Assembly: GCA_948470475.1 (NCBI GenBank)
Contig: OX419338.1
Location: 33,300,382 to 33,364,381 of the forward strand
Reading direction: 5' to 3'
Length of the DNA stretch: 64,000 nucleotides
DNA from: Galaxea fascicularis
Taxonomy: Eukaryota > Cnidaria > Anthozoa > Scleractinia > Euphylliidae
The position numbers were made by a program, and so were the translations under genes. This document shows positions 1-13,200 of the stretch, piece after piece; positions within the stretch are counted from its first letter, which is position 1; each line of letters begins with the position of its first letter. Under the pieces are notes generated by a model. It did no database searches and was not told where the DNA came from. It worked only from the letters and a program-made list of their open reading frames with translations.

Positions 1-3000
1 TAGATCATTGCCTTCTTTAGAGTCAGCAAGAAAAATCCACCAAAATCCTCATTTTCAAACAGAAATTACAGTATGACTATTGAAACAATGGTATTTGAAT
101 TTTGCTGGATTTTGCCCATTGACCAATTTCTATTGTTTCAATAATCATAGGCGATTTTCTCGGTTAATATAAGAGCTCTAGCGTTGTAACTTGGACAACA
201 TGTTTATCTCATTGCCTTCTTTAGAGCCAGCAAGAAAAATCCACCAAAATCCTCATCTTCAAATAGAAATTACAGTATGACTATTGAAACAATGGTATTT
301 GAATTTTGCTCGATTTTGCCCATTGACCAATTTCTATTGTTTCAATCATCATAGGCGATTTTCTCGGTTAATATAAGAGCTCTAGCGTTGTAACTTGGAC
401 AACATGTTTATCTCATTGCCTTCTTTAGAGCCAGCAAGAAAAATCCACTAAAATCCTCATTTTCAAACAGAAATTACAGTATGACTATTGAAACAATGGT
501 ATTTGAATTTTGCTCGATTTTGCCCATTGACCAATTTCTATTGTTTCAATAATTATAGGCGATTTTCTCGGTTAATATAAGAGCTCTAGCGTTGTAACTT
601 GGACAACATGTTTAGATCATTGCCTTCTTTAGAGCCAGCAAGAAAAATTCACCAAAATCCTCATTTTCAAACAGAAATTACAGTATGACTATTGAAACAA
701 TGGTATTTGAATTTTGCTGGATTTTGCCCATTGACCAATTTCTATTGTTTCAATAATCATAGGCGATTTTCTCGGTTAATATAAGAGCTCTAGCGTTGTA
801 ACTTGGACAACATGTTTATCTCATTGCCTTCTTTAGAGCCAGCAAGAAAAATCCACCAAAATCCTCATTTTCAAACAGAAATTACAGTATGACTATTGAA
901 ACAATGGTATTTGAATTTTGCTCGATTTTGCCCATTGACCAATTTCTATTGTTTCAATAATCATAGGCGATTTTCTCGGTTAATATAAGAGCTCTAGCGT
1001 TGTAACTTGGACAACATGTTTATCTCATTGCCTTCTTTAGAGCCAGCAAGAAAAATCCACCAAAATCCTCATTTTCAAACAGAAATTACAGTATGACTAT
1101 TGAAACAATGGTATTTGAATTTTGCTGGATTTTGCCCATTGACCAATTTCTATTGTTTCAATAATTATAGGCGATTTTCTCGGTTAATATAAGAGCTCTA
1201 GCGTTGTAACTTGGACAACATGTTTAGATCATTGCCTTCTTTAGAGTCAGCAAGAAAAATCCACCAAAATCCTCATTTTCAAACAGAAATTACAGTATGA
1301 CTATTGAAACAATGGTATTTGAATTTTGCTCGATTTTGCCCATTGACCAATTTCTATTGTTTCAATAATCATAGGCGATTTTCTCGGTTAATATAAGAGC
1401 TCTAGCGTTGTAACTTGGACAACATGTTTATCTCATTGCCTTCTTTAGAGCCAGCAAGAAAAATCCACCAAAATCCTCATTTTCAAATAGAAATTACAGT
1501 ATGACTATTGAAACAATGGTATTTGAATTTTGCTCGATTTTGCCCATTGACCAATTTCTATTGTTTCAATCATCATAGGCGATTTTCTCGGTTAATATAA
1601 GAGCTCTAGCGTTGTAACTTGGACAACATGTTTATCTCATTGCCTTCTTTAGAGCCAGCAAGAAAAATCCACTAAAATCCTCATTTTCAAACAGAAATTA
1701 CAGTATGACTATTGAAACAATAGTATTTGAATTTTGCTCGATTTTGCCCATTGACCAATTTCTATTGTTTCAATAATTATAGGCGATTTTCTCGGTTAAT
1801 ATAAGAGCTCTAGCGTTGTAACTTGGACAACATGTTTAGATCATTGCCTTCTTTAGAGCCAGCAGGAAAAATCCACCAAAATCCTCATTTTCAAACAGAA
1901 ATTACAGTATTACTATTGAAACAATGGTATTTGAATTTTGCTCGATTTTGCCCATTGACCAATTTCTATTGTTTCAATAATCATAGGCGATTTTCTCGGT
2001 TAATATAAGAGCTCTAGCGTTGTAACTTGGACAACATGTTTATCTCATTGCCTTCTTTAGAGCCAGCAAGAAAAATCCACCAAAATCCTCATTTTCAAAC
2101 AGAAATTACAGTATGACTATTGAAACAATGGTATTTGAATTTTGCTCGATTTTGCCCATTGACCAATTTCTATTGTTTCAATGATTATAGGCGATTTTCT
2201 CGGTTAATATAAGAGCTCTAGCGTTGTAACTTGGACAACATGTTTAGATCATTGCCTTCTTTAGAGTCAGCAAGAAAAATCCACCAAAATCCTCATTTTC
2301 AAACAGAAATTACAGTATGACTATTGAAACAATGGTATTTGAATTTTGCTGGATTTTGCCCATTGACCAATTTCTATTGTTTCAATAATCATAGGCGATT
2401 TTCTCGGTTAATATAAGAGCTCTAGCGTTGTAACTTGGACAACATGTTTATCTCATTGCCTTCTTTAGAGCCAGCAAGAAAAATCCACCAAAATCCTCAT
2501 TTTCAAATAGAAATTACAGTATGACTATTGAAACAATGGTATTTGAATTTTGCTCGATTTTGCCCATTGACCAATTTCTATTGTTTCAATAATCATAGGC
2601 GATTTTCTCGGTTAATATAAGAGCTCTAGCGTTGTAACTTGGACAACATGTTTATCTCATTGCCTTCTTTAGAGCCAGCAAGAAAAATCCACTAAAATCC
2701 TCATTTTCAAACAGAAATTACAGTATGACTATTGAAACAATGGTATTTGAATTTTGCTCGATTTTGCCCATTGACCAATTTCTATTGTTTCAATAATTAT
2801 AGGCGATTTTCTCGGTTAATATAAGAGCTCTAGCGTTGTAACTTGGACAACATGTTTAGATCATTGCCTTCTTTAGAGCCAGCAAGAAAAATCCACCAAA
2901 ATCCTCATTTTCAAACAGAAATTACAGTATTACTATTGAAACAATGGTATTTGAATTTTGCTCGATTTTGCCCATTGACCAATTTCTATTGTTTCAATAA

Positions 3001-6000
3001 TCATAGGCGATTTTCTCGGTTAATATAAGAGCTCTAGCGTTGTAACTTGGACAACATGTTTATCTCATTGCCTTCTTTAGAGCCAGCAAGAAAAATCCAC
3101 CAAAATCCTCATTTTCAAACAGAAATTACAGTATGACTATTGAAACAATGGTATTTGAATTTTGCTCGATTTTGCCCATTGACCAATTTCTATTGTTTCA
3201 ATAATCATAGGCGATTTTCTCGGTTAATATAAGAGCTCTAGCGTTGTAACTTGGACAACATGTTTAGATCATTGCCTTCTTTAGAGCCAGCCAAAAAAAT
3301 CCATCAAAATCGTCATTTTCAAACGGAAATTACAGTATGACTATTGAAACAATGGTATTTGAATTTTGCTCGATTTTGCCCATTGACCAATTTCTATTGT
3401 TTCAATGATTATAGGCGATTTTCTCGGTTAATATAAGAGCTCTAGCGTTGTAACTTGGACAACATGTTTATCTCATTGCCTTCTTTAGAGCCAGCAAGAA
3501 AAATCCACTAAAATCCTCATTTTCAAACAGAAATTACAGTATGACTATTGAAACAATGGTATTTGAATTTTGCTCGATTTTGCCCATTGACCAATTTCTA
3601 TTGTTTCAATAATCATAGGCGATTTTCTCGGTTAATATAAGAGCTCTAGCGTTGTAAACTTGGACAACATGTTTAGATCATTGCCTTCTTTAGAGCCAGC
3701 AAGAAAAATCCACCAAAATCCTCATTTTCAAACAGAAATTACAGTATTACTATTGAAACAATGGTATTTGAATTTTGCTCGATTTTGCCCATTGACCAAT
3801 TTCTATTGTTTCAATGATTATAGGCGATTTTCTCGGTTAATATAAGAGCTCTAGCGTTGTAACTTGGACAACATGTTTAGATCATTGCCTTCTTTAGAGT
3901 CAGCAAGAAAAATCCACCAAAATCCTCATTTTCAAACAGAAATTACAGTATGACTATTGAAACAATGGTATTTGAATTTTGCTGGATTTTGCCCATTGAC
4001 CAATTTCTATTGTTTCAATAATCATAGGCGATTTTCTCGGTTAATATAAGAGCTCTAGCGTTGTAACTTGGACAACATGTTTATCTCATTGCCTTCTTTA
4101 GAGCCAGCAAGAAAAATCCACCAAAATCCTCATTTTCAAATAGAAATTACAGTATGACTATTGAAACAATGGTATTTGAATTTTGCTCGATTTTGCCCAT
4201 TGACCAATTTCTATTGTTTCAATAATCATAGGCGATTTTCTCCGTTAATATAAGAGCTCTAGCGTTGTAACTTGGACAACATGTTTATCTCATTGCCTTC
4301 TTTAGAGCCAGCAAGAAAAATCCACTAAAATCCTCATTTTCAAACAGAAATTACAGTATGACTATTGAAACAATGGTATTTGAATTTTGCTCGATTTTGC
4401 CCATTGACCAATTTCTATTGTTTCAATAATTATAGGCGATTTTCTCGGTTAATATAAGAGCTCTAGCGTTGTAACTTGGACAACATGTTTAGATCATTGC
4501 CTTCTTTAGAGCCAGCAAGAAAAATCCACCAAAATCCTCATTTTCAAACAGAAATTACAGTATTACTATTGAAACAATGGTATTTGAATTTTGCTCGATT
4601 TTGCCCATTGACCAATTTCTATTGTTTCAATAATCATAGGCGATTTTCTCGGTTAATATAAGAGCTCTAGCGTTGTAACTTGGACAACATGTTTATCTCA
4701 TTGCCTTCTTTAGAGCCAGCAAGAAAAATCCACCAAAATCCTCATTTTCAAACAGAAATTACAGTATGACTATTGAAACAATGGTATTTGAATTTTGCTC
4801 GATTTTGCCCATTGACCAATTTCTATTGTTTCAATAATCATAGGCGATTTTCTCGGTTAATATAAGAGCTCTAGCGTTGTAACTTGGACAACATGTTTAG
4901 ATCATTGCCTTCTTTAGAGCCAGCCAAAAAAATCCATCAAAATCGTCATTTTCAAACGGAAATTACAGTATGACTATTGAAACAATGGTATTTGAATTTT
5001 GCTCGATTTTGCCCATTGACCAATTTCTATTGTTTCAATAATCATAGGCGATTTTCTCGGTTAATATAAGAGCTCTAGCGTTGTAACTTGGACAACATGT
5101 TTATCTCATTGCCTTCTTTAGAGCCAGCAAAAAAAATCCATCCAAATCCTCATTTTCAAACAGAAATTACAGTATGACTATTGAAACAATGGTATTTGAA
5201 TTTTGCTCGATTTTGCCCATTGACCAATTTCTATTGTTTCAATCATCATAGGCGATTTTCTCGTTTAATATAAGAGCTCTAGCGTTGTAACTTGGACAAC
5301 ATGTTTATCTCATTGCCTTCTTTAGAGCCAGCAAGAAAAATCCACCATAGAAATTACAGTATGAAATTACAGAATTTCAGTATGACTATTGAAACAATGG
5401 TATTTGAATTTTGCTCGATTTTGCCCATTGACCAATTTCTATTGTTTCAATCATCATAGGCGATTTTCTCGTTTAATATAAGAGCTCTAGCGTTGTAACT
5501 TGGACAACATGTTTATCTCATTGCCTTCTTTAGAGCCAGCAAGAAAAATCCACCAAAATCCTCATTTTCAAATAGAAATTACAGTATGACTATTGAAACA
5601 ATGGTATTTGAATTTTGCTCGATTTTGCCCATTGACCAATTTCTATTGTTTCAATAATCATAGGCGATTTTCTCGGTTAATATAAGAGCTCTAGCGTTGT
5701 AACTTGGACAACATGTTTATCTCATTGCCTTCTTTAGAGCCAGCAAGAAAAATCCACCAAAATCCTCATTTTCAAACAGAAATTACAGTATGACTATTGA
5801 AACAATGGTATTTGAATTTTGCTGGATTTTGCCCATTGACCAATTTCTATTGTTTCAATAATCATAGGCGATTTTCTCGGTTAATATAAGAGCTCTAGCG
5901 TTGTAACTTGGACAACATGTTTAGATCATTGCCTTCTTTAGAGTCAGCAAGAAAAATCCACCAAAATCCTCATTTTCAAACAGAAATTACAGTATGACTA

Positions 6001-8954
6001 TTGAAACAATGGTATTTGAATTTTGCTCGATTTTGCCCATTGACCAATTTCTATTGTTTCAATAATCATAGGCGATTTTCTCGGTTAATATAAGAGCTCT
6101 AGCGTTGTAACTTGGACAACATGTTTATCTCATTGCCTTCTTTAGAGCCAGCAAGAAAAATCCACCAAAATCCTCATTTTCAAATAGAAATTACAGTATG
6201 ACTATTGAAACAATGGTATTTGAATTTTGCTCGATTTTGCCCACTGACCAATTTCTATTGTTTCAATCATCATAGGCGATTTTCTCGTTTAATATAAGAG
6301 CTCTAGCGTTGTAACTTGGACAACATGTTTATCTCATTGCCTTCTTTAGAGCCAGCAAAAAAAATCCACCAAAATCCTCATTTTCAAACAGAAATTACAG
6401 TATGACTATTGAAACAATGGTATTTGAATTTTGCTCGATTTTGCCCATTGACCAATTTCTATTGTTTCAATAATTATAGGCGATTTTCTCGGTTAATATA
6501 AGAGCTCTAGCGTTGTAACTTGGACAACATGTTTATCTCATTGCCTTCTTTAAAGCCAGCAAGAAAAATCCACCAAAATCCTCATTTTCAAACAGAAATT
6601 ACAGTATGACTATTGAAACAATGGTATTTGAATTTTGCTCGATTTTGCCCATTGACCAATTTCTATTGTTTCAATAATTATAGGCGATTTTCTCGGTTAA
6701 TATAAGAGCTCTAGCGTTGTAACTTGGACAACATGTTTATCTCATTGCCTTCTTTAGAGCCAGCAAGAAAAATCCACCAAAATCCTCATTTTCAAATAGA
6801 AATTACAGTATGACTATTGAAACAATGGTATTTGAATTTTGCTCGATTTTGCCCATTGACCAATTTCTATTGTTTCAATAATCATAGGCGATTTTCTCGG
6901 TTAATATAAGAGCTCTAGCGTTGTAACTTGGACAACATGTTTATCTCATTGCTTTCTTTAGTGCCAGGAAGAAAAATCCACCAAAATCTTCATTTTCAAA
7001 CAGAAATTACAGTATGACTATTGAAACAATGGTATTTGAATTTTGCTCGATTTTGCCCATTGACCAATTTCTATTGTTTCAATAATCATAGGCGATTTTC
7101 TCGGTTAATATAAGAGCTCTAGCGTTGTAACTTGGACAACATGTTTAGATCATTGCCTTCTTTAGAGCCAGCAAGAAAAATCCACCAAAATCCTCATTTT
7201 CAAACAGAAATTACAGTATGACTATTGAAACAATGGTATTTGAATTTTGCTCGATTTTGCCCATTGACCAATTTCTATTGTTTCAATAATCATAGGCGAT
7301 TTTCTCGGTTAATATAAGAGCTCTAGCGTTGTAACTTGGACAACATGTTTATCTCATTGCCTTCTTTAGAGCCAGCAAGAAATATCCACCAAAATCCTTA
7401 TTTTCAAACAGAAATTACAGTTTGACTATTGAAACAATGGTATTTGAATTTTGCTCGATTTTGCCCATTGACCAATTTCTATTGTTTCAATAATCATAGG
7501 CGATTTTCTCGGTTAATATAAGAGCTCTAGCGTTGTAACTTGGACAACATGTTTATCTCATTGCCTTCTTTAGAGCCAGCAAGAAAAATCCACCAAAATC
7601 CTCATTTTCAAACAGAAATTACAGTATGACTATTGAAACAATGGTATTTGAATTTTGCTCGATTTTGCCCATTGACCAATTTCTATTGTTTCAATCATCA
7701 TAGGCGATTTTCTCGTTTAATATAAGAGCTCTAGCGTTGTAACTTGGACAACATGTTTATCTCATTGCCTTCTTTAGAGCCAGCAAGAAAAATCCACCAT
7801 AGAAATTACAGTATGAAATTACAGAATTTCAGTATGACTATTGAAACAATGGTATTTGAATTTTGCTCGATTTTGCCCATTGACCAATTTCTATTGTTTC
7901 AATCATCATAGGCGATTTTCTCGGTTAATATAAGAGCTCTAGCGTTGTAACTTGGACAACATGTTTATCTCATTGCCTTCTTTAGAGCCAGCAAGAAAAA
8001 TCCACCATAGAAATTACAGTATGAAATTAAGAATTTCAGTATGACTATTGAAACAATGGTATTTGAATTTTGCTCGATTTTGCCCATTGACCAATTTCTA
8101 TTGTTTCAATCATCATAGGCGATTTTCTCGTTTAATATAAGAGCTCTAGCGTTGTAACTTGGACAACATGTTTATCTCATTGCCTTCTTTAGAGCCAGCA
8201 AGAAAAATCCACCAAAACCCTCATTTTCAAACAGAAATTACAGTATGACTATTGAAACAATGGTATTTGAATTTTGCTCGATTTTGCCCATTGACCAATT
8301 TCTATTGTTTCAATAATCATAGGCGATTTTCTCGGTTAATATAAGAGCTCTAGCGTTGTAACTTGGACAACATGTTTATCTCATTGCCTTCTTTAGAGCC
8401 AGCAAGAAAAATCCACCAAAATCTTCATTTTCAAACAGAAATTACAGTATGACTATTGAAACAATGGTATTTGAATTTTGCTCGATTTTGCCCATTGACC
8501 AATTTCTATTGTTTCAATAATCATAGGCGATTTTCTCGGTTAATATAAGAGCTCTAGCGTTGTAACTTGGACAACATGTTTAGATCATTGCCTTCTTTAG
8601 AGCCAGCAAGAAAAATCCACCAAAATCCTCATTTTCAAACAGAAATTACAGTATGACTATTGAAACAATGGTATTTGAATTTTGCTCGATTTTGCCCATT
8701 GACCAATTTCTATTGTTTCAATAATCATAGGCGATTTTCTCGTTTAATATAAGAGCTCTAGCGTTGTAACTTGGACAACATGTTTATCTCATTGCCTTCT
8801 TTAGAGCCAGCAAGAAAAATCCACCAAAATCCTCATTTTCAAACAGAAATTACAGTATGACTATTGAAACAATGGTATTTGAATTTTGCTCGATTTTGCC
8901 CATTGACCAATTTCTATTGTTTCAATAATTATAGGCGATTTTCTCGGTTAATAT

Positions 8955-10720
8955 AAGAGCTCTAGCGTTGTAACTTGGACAACATGTTTAGATCATTGCC
9001 TTCTTTAGAGTCAGCAAGAAAAATCCACCAAAATCCTCATTTTCAAACAGAAATTACAGTATGACTATTGAAACAATGGTATTTGAATTTTGCTCGATTT
9101 TGCCCATTGACCAATTTCTATTGTTTCAATAATCATAGGCGATTTTCTCGGTTAATATAAGAGCTCTAGCGTTGTAACTTGGACAACATGTTTATCTCAT
9201 TGCCTTCTTTAGAGCCAGCAAGAAAAATCCACCAAAATCCTCATTTTCAAATAGAAATTACAGTATGACTATTAAAACAATGGTATTTGAATTTTGCTCG
9301 ATTTTGCCCATTGACCAATTTCTATTGTTTCAATAATCATAGGCGATTTTCTCGGTTAATATAAGAGCTCTAGCGTTGTAACTTGGACAACATGTTTATC
9401 TCATTGCCTTCTTTAGAGCCAGCAAGAAAAATCCACCAAAATCCTCATTTTCAAACAGAAATTACAGTATGACTATTGAAACAATGGTATTTGAATTTTG
9501 CTCGATTTTGCCCATTGACCAATTTCTATTGTTTCAATAATCATAGGCGATTTTCTCGGTTAATATAAGAGCTCTAGCGTTGTAACTTGGACAACATGTT
9601 TATCTCATTGCCTTCTTTAGAGCCAACAAGAAAAATCCACCAAAATCCTCATTTTCAAACAGAAATTACAGTATGACTATTGAAACAATGGTATTTGAAT
9701 TTTGCTCGATTTTGCCCATTGACCAATTTCTATTGTTTCAATAATTATAGGCGATTTTCTCGGTTAATATAAGAGCTTTTGCCCATTGACCAATTTCTAT
9801 TGTTTCAATAATTATAGGCGATTTTCTCGGTTAATATAAGAGCTCTAGCGTTGTAACTTGGACAACATGTTTAGATCATTGCCTTCTTTAGAGTCAGCAA
9901 GAAAAATCCACCAAAATCCTCATTTTCAAACAGAAATTACAGTATGACTATTGAAACAATGGTATTTGAATTTTGCTCGATTTTGCCCATTGACCAATTT
10001 CTATTGTTTCAATAATCATAGGCGATTTTCTCGGTTAATATAAGAGCTCTAGCGTTGTAACTTGGACAACATGTTTATCTCATTGCCTTCTTTAGAGCCA
10101 GCAAGAAAAATCCACCAAAATCCTCATTTTCAAATAGAAATTACAGTATGACTATTAAAACAATGGTATTTGAATTTTGCTCGATTTTGCCCATTGACCA
10201 ATTTCTATTGTTTCAATAATCATAGGCGATTTTCTCGGTTAATATAAGAGCTCTAGCGTTGTAACTTGGACAACATGTTTATCTCATTGCCTTCTTTAGA
10301 GCCAGCAAGAAAAATCCACCAAAATCCTCATTTTCAAACAGAAATTACAGTATGACTATTGAAACAATGGTATTTGAATTTTGCTCGATTTTGCCCATTG
10401 ACCAATTTCTATTGTTTCAATAATCATAGGCGATTTTCTCGGTTAATATAAGAGCTCTAGCGTTGTAACTTGGACAACATGTTTATCTCATTGCCTTCTT
10501 TAGAGCCAACAAGAAAAATCCACCAAAATCCTCATTTTCAAACAGAAATTACAGTATGACTATTGAAACAATGGTATTTGAATTTTGCTCGATTTTGCCC
10601 ATTGACCAATTTCTATTGTTTCAATAATTATAGGCGATTTTCTCGGTTAATATAAGAGCTTTTGCCCATTGACCAATTTCTATTGTTTCAATAATTATAG
10701 GCGATTTTCTCGGTTAATAT
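8955..10720 (+). repeat. Tandem 883-bp duplication with truncated monomer
   Basis: Two adjacent 883-bp blocks (8955-9837 and 9838-10720) each consist of four full monomers (816 bp) plus one 67-bp partial monomer (9771-9837 and 10654-10720). The partial monomer arises where aagagct joins directly to tttgcccattg, skipping 137 bp of the normal unit. Because the same breakpoint occurs twice exactly 883 bp apart, the internal deletion happened first and the block was then copied. This breaks the otherwise regular 204-bp phase. Confidence 0.9.
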
Positions 10721-11160
10721 AAGAGCTCTAGCGTTGTAACTTGGACAACATGTTTAGATCATTGCCTTCTTTAGAGCCAGCCAAAAAAATCCATCAAAAT
10801 CCTCATTTTCAAACAGAAATTACAGTATGACTATTGAAACAATGGTATTTGAATTTTGCTCGATTTTGCCATTGACCAATTTCTATTGTTTCAATAATCA
10901 TAGGCGATTTTCTTGGTTAATATATGAGCTCTAGCGTTGTAACTTGGACAACATGTTTATCTCATTGCCTTCTTTAGAGCCAGCAAGAAAAATCCACCAA
11001 AATCCTCATTTTCAAACAGAAATTACAGTATGACTATTGAAACAATGGTATTTGAATTTTGCTGGATTTTGCCCATTGACCAATTTCTATTGTTTCAATA
11101 ATCATAGGCGATTTTCTCGGTTAATATAAGAGCTCTAGCGTTGTAACTTGGACAACATGT

Positions 11161-13200
11161 TTATCTCATTGCCTTCTTTAGAGCCAGCAAGAAAAATCCA
11201 CCAAAATCCTCATTTTCAAACAGAAATTACAGTATGACTATTGAAACAATGGTATTTGAATTTTGCTCGATTTTGCCCATTGACCAATTTCTATTGTTTC
11301 AATAATCATAGGCGATTTTCTCGGTTAATATATGAGCTCTAGCGTTGTAACTTGGACAACATGTTTATCTCATTGCCTTCTTTAGAGCCAGCAAGAAATA
11401 TCCACCAAAATCCTCATTTTCAAACAGAAATTACAGTTTGACTATTGAAACAATGGTATTTGAATTTTGCTCGATTTTGCCCATTGACCAATTTCTATTG
11501 TTTCAATAATCATAGGCGATTTTCTCGGTTAATATAAGAGCTCTAGCGTTGTAACTTGGACAACATGTTTATCTCATTGCCTTCTTTAGAGCCAGCAAGA
11601 AAAATCCACCAAAATCCTCATTTTCAAACAGAAATTACAGTATGACTATTGAAACAATGGTATTTGAATTTTGCTCGATTTTGCCCATTGACCAATTTCT
11701 ATTGTTTCAATAATCATAGGCGATTTTCTCGGTTAATATAAGAGCTCTAGCGTTGTAACTTGGACAACAGTTTTATCTCATTGCCTTCTTTAGAGCCAGC
11801 AAGAAAAATCCACCAAAATCCTCATTTTCAAACAGAAATTACAGTATGACTATTGAAACAATGGTATTTGAATTTTGCTCGATTTTGCCCATTGACCAAT
11901 TTCTATTGTTTCAATAATCATAGGCGATTTTCTCGGTTAATATAAGAGCTCTAGCGTTGTAACTTGGACAACATGTTTATCTCATTGCCTTCTTTAGAGC
12001 CAGCAAGAAAAATCCACCAAAATCCTCATTTTCAAACAGAAATTACAGTATGACTATTGAAACAATGGTATTTGAATTTTGCTCGATTTTGCCCATTGAC
12101 CAATTTCTATTGTTTCAATAATCATAGGCGATTTTCTCGGTTAATATAAGAGCTCTAGCGTTGTAACTTGGACAACATGTTTATCTCATTGCCTTCTTTA
12201 GAGCCAGCAAGAAAAATCCACCAAAATCCTCATTTTCAAACAGAAATTACAGTATGACTATTGAAACAATGGTATTTGAATTTTGCTCGATTTTGCCCAT
12301 TGACCAATTTCTATTGTTTCAATAATCATAGGCGATTTTCTCGGTTAATATATGAGCTCTAGCGTTGTAACTTGGACAACATGTTTATCTCATTGCCTTC
12401 TTTAGAGCCAGCAAGAAATATCCACCAAAATCCTCATTTTCAAACAGAAATTACAGTTTGACTATTGAAACAATGGTATTTGAATTTTGCTCGATTTTGC
12501 CCATTGACCAATTTCTATTGTTTCAATAATCATAGGCGATTTTCTCAGTTAATATAAGAGCTCTAGCGTTGTAACTTGGACAACATGTTTATCTCATTGC
12601 CTTCTTTAGAGCCAGCAAGAAAAATCCACCAAAATCCTCATTTTCAAACAGAAATTACAGTATGACTATTGAAACAATGGTATTTGAATTTTGCTCGATT
12701 TTGCCCATTGACCAATTTCTATTGTTTCAATAATCATAGGCGATTTTCTCGGTTAATATAAGAGCTCTAGCGTTGTAACTTGGACAACAGTTTTATCTCA
12801 TTGCCTTCTTTAGAGCCAGCAAGAAAAATCCACCAAAATCCTCATTTTCAAACAGAAATTACAGTATGACTATTGAAACAATGGTATTTGAATTTTGCTC
12901 GATTTTGCCCATTGACCAATTTCTATTGTTTCAATAATCATAGGCGATTTTCTCGGTTAATATAAGAGCTCTAGCGTTGTAACTTGGACAACATGTTTAT
13001 CTCATTGCCTTCTTTAGAGCCAGCAAGAAAAATCCACCAAAATCCTCATTTTCAAACAGAAATTACAGTATGACTATTGAAACAATGGTATTTGAATTTT
13101 GCTCGATTTTGCCCATTGACCAATTTCTATTGTTTCAATAATCATAGGCGATTTTCTCGGTTAATATAAGAGCTCTAGCGTTGTAACTTGGACAACATGT
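11161..13200 (+). repeat. Two copies of a five-monomer (1,020-bp) unit
   Basis: Blocks 11161-12180 and 12181-13200 are almost identical over five monomers. They share rare markers at the same offsets: atatatgagctc, aagaaatatcc with cagtttgac, and acaacagttttatctc. One difference seen is tctcagtt in the second copy where the first has tctcggtt (near 12545). This is a higher-order repeat made by recent unequal exchange or replication slippage. Confidence 0.85.

Noticed and set aside
1823..4661. Repeated 61-codon open frames in the satellite (also at 27874, 33378 and 36232)
   Set aside because: The monomer is 204 bp, a multiple of 3, so frames persist, but each unit keeps a taa stop. The longer frames exist only where a tga (gtatgac) is mutated to gtattac, or in one case gtacgag. 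Initiation and conservation are those of the repeat, not of a gene.
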